Assembly: GCA_900555225.1 (NCBI GenBank)
Contig: USKL01000055.1
Location: 1 to 8,220 of the forward strand
Reading direction: 5' to 3'
Length of the DNA stretch: 8,220 nucleotides
Origin: an uncultured Collinsella sp.
Lineage (GTDB): Bacteria > Actinomycetota > Coriobacteriia > Coriobacteriales > Coriobacteriaceae
In this document: positions 5,750 to 8,220 of the stretch, piece after piece
Layout of the letters: every line of letters begins with the position of its first letter
How positions within the stretch are numbered: position 1 is the stretch's first letter
Notes under the pieces: model-generated
Told to the model about the DNA's origin: nothing
Seen by the model: the letters and a program-made list of their open reading frames with translations, nothing else
Databases searched by the model: none
Program-made: the position numbers and the translations under genes

Positions 5750-6403
5750 CTACTTGTCGCCGGCCGCCGCCTTGGCCTCATTGAGGTAGCTATAGAAGCT
5801 GTATTTGGAGATGCCAAAGAACTCGCAGGCGCGCTCGCTCGACTTGGAAATGAGGAAGGCGCCGCGACGGTCGAGGTAGCCAATGGCACGAATGCGCTCG
5901 TCTTTGGTCATAAGTGCCGCGGGCTTGCCCACAAACTGCTCACACTCGTGCAGCAGGTCCTCGAGCAGGTCGCCGATGTTCTTGGTAATGGGCTCGGGCT
6001 CGGTATAGCCCGAGCCGCCGGTGCCGGTAAAGGCGTCGAGCGAACGCTCAAAAGCCTTCATGAGCGTAATGTCAAAGTTGATGCCCAAAATGCCGACGGG
6101 CTTGCCTTCGTCGTTGCGGATAAAGATGGTCGAGGACTTGAGCAGCTTGCCATCGGTGGTTTTAGTGAGGTACGGCTCGCGGTCGTGTACGTCGGTGCTG
6201 CCCTCGTGCATGGACTCAAACACGATATGGCTGGGGCCGTCACCCAGTTTGCGCCCGCTGACGTGGCCGTTTTCGATCACTACGATGGAGTGGTCCACGT
6301 CCTCGGTCTCCAGATCGTGGACGACGACTTCGCAGTTGGGGCCAAATTGGAGCGCCAGACCGTGTGCGAGGCGCTTGTAAAACTCAATCTGTGCGGGGGT
6401 CAT
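5750..6403 (-). CDS. YheO-like PAS / helix-turn-helix transcriptional regulator
   Basis: This 217-residue DNA-binding protein has the architecture of YheO/DauR-type regulators. An N-terminal YheO-like PAS sensor (about 8-115) contains FGPNCEVVVHDL (20-31), SIVVIENGHVSGRKLGDGPS (39-58) and STIFIRNDEGKPVGILGINFD (91-111). A Gly-rich linker (127-132) follows, then a C-terminal HTH_22-like domain (about 165-212, KDERIRAIGYLDRRGAFLISKSS and FFGISKYSFYSYL). The ATG at 6403 has AGGAAGG five to six bases upstream; a frame extending to 6478 lacks one. It is divergent from dpaL across a 276-bp region with a strong inverted repeat, so it probably controls dpaL-ygeY and perhaps itself. The ligand is unknown; a purine breakdown product, diaminopropionate or another amino acid is plausible. 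Confidence 0.85.
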   Translation of the reverse strand: MTPAQIEFYKRLAHGLALQFGPNCEVVVHDLETEDVDHSIVVIENGHVSGRKLGDGPSHIVFESMHEGSTDVHDREPYLTKTTDGKLLKSSTIFIRNDEGKPVGILGINFDITLMKAFERSLDAFTGTGGSGYTEPEPITKNIGDLLEDLLHECEQFVGKPAALMTKDERIRAIGYLDRRGAFLISKSSERACEFFGISKYSFYSYLNEAKAAAGDK

Positions 6404-6679
6404 GGGTGCCTTCCTAAAAATTAGTTTGGGCACACTTTGCCATAAACCACACTTGACCGCAAACAAATCCATCAACAAGGCAATTCATGACCGTTCGGCG
6501 GCGAAAAAGTACCGATTACGGCAACAAACAATTCGTTAGGTATGCCAATCAAAAAGTGTGATAGAACATTACTAACAAACTTTTTGTTTGGCATCCACAT
6601 AAAAGTTCAGCCGTGTGAATGGGATCGGGCTGAAACGCGTATGCGGGGCCGGCAAGAGAGGACTTAAGGAGTTCACCGT
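6404..6679. promoter_or_regulatory. Divergent control region between the regulator and dpaL
   Basis: This A/T-rich region must contain promoters for both divergent genes. Visible elements are CACACTT at 6431-6437 and again at 6448-6454, its reverse complement AAAGTGTG at 6553-6560, and the 16-bp inverted repeat described separately. I could not assign -35/-10 pairs with confidence. No riboswitch or small gene is apparent. Confidence 0.6.
6542..6594. promoter_or_regulatory. Candidate operator: 16-bp inverted repeat with one mismatch
   Basis: The left arm ATGCCAATCAAAAAGT (6542-6557) and right arm ACTTTTTGTTTGGCAT (6579-6594) are reverse complements except at one base. The spacer is 21 bp and arm centres are 37 bp apart, about three and a half helical turns. 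The position, 85-138 bp before the dpaL start codon and between divergent genes, suits binding of the adjacent regulator to two sites. The right arm also contains a small hairpin, CAAAC-TTTTT-GTTTG (6576-6590). Confidence 0.65.
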
Positions 6680-7894
6680 ATGGCCGATAAGATCCAGTGG
6701 GCGGGCAACACGATGCCCAAGAGCGATGACAAGCACTTGGGAATCATGAGCCTCGACCACGTGAAGAAGGCCCGCGCCTTCCACCAGTCGTTCCCTCAAT
6801 ATACCGTCACCCCGCTTGCCCGCCTGGACGGTCAGGCTGCGCGCTTGGGTCTGTCCAACCTGTGCGTTAAGGACGAGAGCTATCGCTTTGGCCTCAACGC
6901 CTTTAAGGTTCTGGGCGGATCGTTTGCCATGGCCAACTATATTGCCGACGAGACCGGCAAGGACGTTGCCGACTGCACCTTCGATTACCTGACCTCCGAT
7001 CAGCTTGCCAAGGACTTTGGCCAGGCTACCTTCTTTACCGCCACCGACGGCAACCATGGCCGCGGCGTGGCATGGGCTGCCAACAAGCTGGGCCAGAAGG
7101 CCGTCGTGCACATGCCCAAGGGTTCCACCAAGCCCCGCTTCGATAACATCGCCGCCGAGGGCGCCACGGTGACCATCGAAGAGGTCAACTACGACGAGTG
7201 CGTGCGCATGGCCGCCGCCGAGGCCGACGCCTGCGAGCGCGGCGTCATCGTTCAGGACACCGCCTGGGAGGGCTACGAGAAGATCCCGTCCTGGATCATG
7301 GAGGGCTACGGCACCATGGCTTCCGAGGCTGCCGAGCAGCTGCGCGAGATGGCCATCAACCGCCCGACGCACGTGTTTGTCCAGGCTGGCGTGGGTTCGC
7401 TCGCGGGCGCCGTGGTGGGCTACTTCACCAACCTGTATCCCGATAACCCGCCTACCTTTGTCGTGGTTGAGTGCGCTCCTGCCGCCTGCCTGTACAAGGG
7501 CGCTGCCGCCGGCGACGGCGATCCGCGCATCGTGGACGGTGACATGCCCTCCATCATGGCCGGCCTGTGCTGCGGCGAGCCCAACATTCTGGGCTGGGAT
7601 ATCCTGCGCAACCACACCACCGCCTTCGTGTCCTGCCCCGACTGGGTCACCGCTCGCGGCATGCGCACCCTGGGCGCTCCCGAGAAGGGCGACCCGCGCG
7701 TCATTTCCGGCGAGTCCGGCGCTGTGACCACTGGCCTGGTCGAGACCCTCATGCTCGATCCCGAGTACGCCGAGCTCAAGGAGCTCATCGGCCTGGACAA
7801 GACGAGCTCCGTGCTCTGCTTCTCCACCGAGGGCGACACCGATCCCGACCAGTATCGCCGCATTGTTTGGGAAGGCGAATATCCCACTTGCTAA
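6680..7894 (+). CDS. dpaL: Diaminopropionate ammonia-lyase
   Basis: This PLP-dependent fold-type II enzyme (also called YgeX) splits 2,3-diaminopropionate into pyruvate and two ammonia. The protein is 404 residues, the usual length. The PLP-binding lysine is Lys76 in SYRFGLNAFKVLGG. The catalytic aspartates known from the E. coli enzyme correspond to Asp123 in TATDGNHGRG and Asp193 in VQDTAWEGYE. The phosphate-binding Gly loop is QAGVGSLAG (235-243), and SGESGAVTTG (343-352) lies in the C-terminal PLP region. TAAGGAG (6665-6671) precedes the ATG by eight bases. Codons are almost all C/G-ending, which suggests high expression. It is followed 74 bp later by a ygeY-like gene on the same strand and preceded by a divergent PAS/HTH regulator, so it probably starts a catabolic operon for nitrogen release. 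No disruption is seen. Confidence 0.95.
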   Translation: MADKIQWAGNTMPKSDDKHLGIMSLDHVKKARAFHQSFPQYTVTPLARLDGQAARLGLSNLCVKDESYRFGLNAFKVLGGSFAMANYIADETGKDVADCTFDYLTSDQLAKDFGQATFFTATDGNHGRGVAWAANKLGQKAVVHMPKGSTKPRFDNIAAEGATVTIEEVNYDECVRMAAAEADACERGVIVQDTAWEGYEKIPSWIMEGYGTMASEAAEQLREMAINRPTHVFVQAGVGSLAGAVVGYFTNLYPDNPPTFVVVECAPAACLYKGAAAGDGDPRIVDGDMPSIMAGLCCGEPNILGWDILRNHTTAFVSCPDWVTARGMRTLGAPEKGDPRVISGESGAVTTGLVETLMLDPEYAELKELIGLDKTSSVLCFSTEGDTDPDQYRRIVWEGEYPTC

Positions 7895-7901
7895 TCGTTA
7901 G

Positions 7902-7928
7902 GGCGGAGTAAATAGGTATCGCTCCGCC
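7902..7928 (+). other. Intergenic hairpin between dpaL and ygeY
   Basis: GGCGGAG (7902-7908) and CTCCGCC (7922-7928) form a 7-bp stem with a 13-base loop, just after the dpaL stop. No T-run follows, so it is more likely an mRNA stability or processing element that lets dpaL and ygeY be expressed unequally than a full terminator. Confidence 0.45.
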
Positions 7929-7968
7929 ACCTCACAGGTAGATTCCTTCGTTTGAAAGGTTATGAACA

Positions 7969-8220
7969 ATGGCTAAAGAACTCGATTTCGACGCTATCAA
8001 GGCTGCTGCTGAGTCTCACCGCGCCGACATGACTCGCTTCCTGCGCGCTATGATCTCCCACCCCTCTGAGTCCTGCGAGGAGGGTGAGGTTGTCGCTTGC
8101 ATTAAGGCCGAGATGGAGAGCCTTGGCTATGACGAGGTCAAGGTCGACGGCCTGGGCAACGTCATGGGCTTTATGGGCGAGGGCGACAAGATCATCGCCA
8201 TCGACTCCCACATCGACACC
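7969..8220 (+). CDS. ygeY: YgeY-family M20 metallohydrolase, 3' end outside window
   Basis: The first 84 codons of an M20-family zinc hydrolase are present. The N-terminus (MAKELDFDAIKAAAESHRADMTRFLRAMISHPSESCEEGEV) and the first metal-binding motif, IAIDSHIDT at the window end, match the YgeY 'selenium metabolism hydrolase' subgroup. In that motif His is the metal ligand and Asp the supporting residue. GAAAGGT (7954-7960) lies eight bases before the ATG; an earlier ATG at 7962 stops after four codons. YgeY acts as a deacetylase/peptidase-like amidohydrolase. In purine- and uric-acid-degrading gut anaerobes it is encoded with YgeX, YgeW and SsnA and probably acts on ureido or carbamoyl intermediates upstream of diaminopropionate. 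The remaining metal ligands and the dimerisation domain lie outside the window. Confidence 0.85.
   Translation, partial: MAKELDFDAIKAAAESHRADMTRFLRAMISHPSESCEEGEVVACIKAEMESLGYDEVKVDGLGNVMGFMGEGDKIIAIDSHIDT

Noticed and set aside
6572..7615. A 347-codon minus-strand frame antisense to dpaL.
   Set aside because: The Gly/Val/His/Ala-rich translation is typical of the antisense of a high-GC gene, and dpaL on the plus strand has full catalytic motifs and a ribosome binding site.

Overview
This looks like a chromosomal window from a high-GC gut actinobacterium of the Coriobacteriia, most likely Collinsella or a close relative. That placement is an inference. It rests on strongly C/G-ending codons in the metabolic genes, clear AGGAGG-type ribosome binding sites, and a ygeX-ygeY pair beside a YheO-type regulator. 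No rRNA or other marker gene confirms it. The window edges cut the first and last genes.

Left third (1-2480): a type I restriction-modification specificity subunit (hsdS, 5' end outside the window) meets a convergent tyrosine recombinase tail to tail, with a 32-bp overlap. The HsdS C-terminal helix stops early and ends in unrelated residues encoded by the antisense of the recombinase 3' end. This suits a locus where specificity domains are shuffled or phase-varied by the adjacent recombinase. About 525 bp without a convincing gene follow, ending in a short coding-like remnant.

Middle (2481-5627): a small unrecognised protein on the minus strand has a hairpin-rich leader. Next come four direct repeats at an exact 33-bp spacing, just upstream of a plus-strand AAA+ ATPase with a DUF4143/PD-(D/E)XK-like C-terminus. 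A minus-strand gene then encodes an unrecognised single-pass membrane protein with a long Pro/Ala-rich, acidic and Tyr-rich N-terminal part.

Right third (5750-8220): a YheO-like PAS/HTH regulator is transcribed away from diaminopropionate ammonia-lyase (dpaL/ygeX), which is followed by the start of a YgeY-family M20 metallohydrolase. The shared 276-bp intergenic region carries a 16-bp near-perfect inverted repeat, a good operator candidate. In other gut anaerobes ygeX and ygeY belong to clusters for anaerobic purine/uric acid breakdown and nitrogen release, so this is probably the left end of such a cluster with its own regulator.

The most unusual signals are the 33-bp repeat array, whose flanking dyads are kept by paired base changes, the truncated HsdS/recombinase junction, and the inverted repeat in the dpaL control region.
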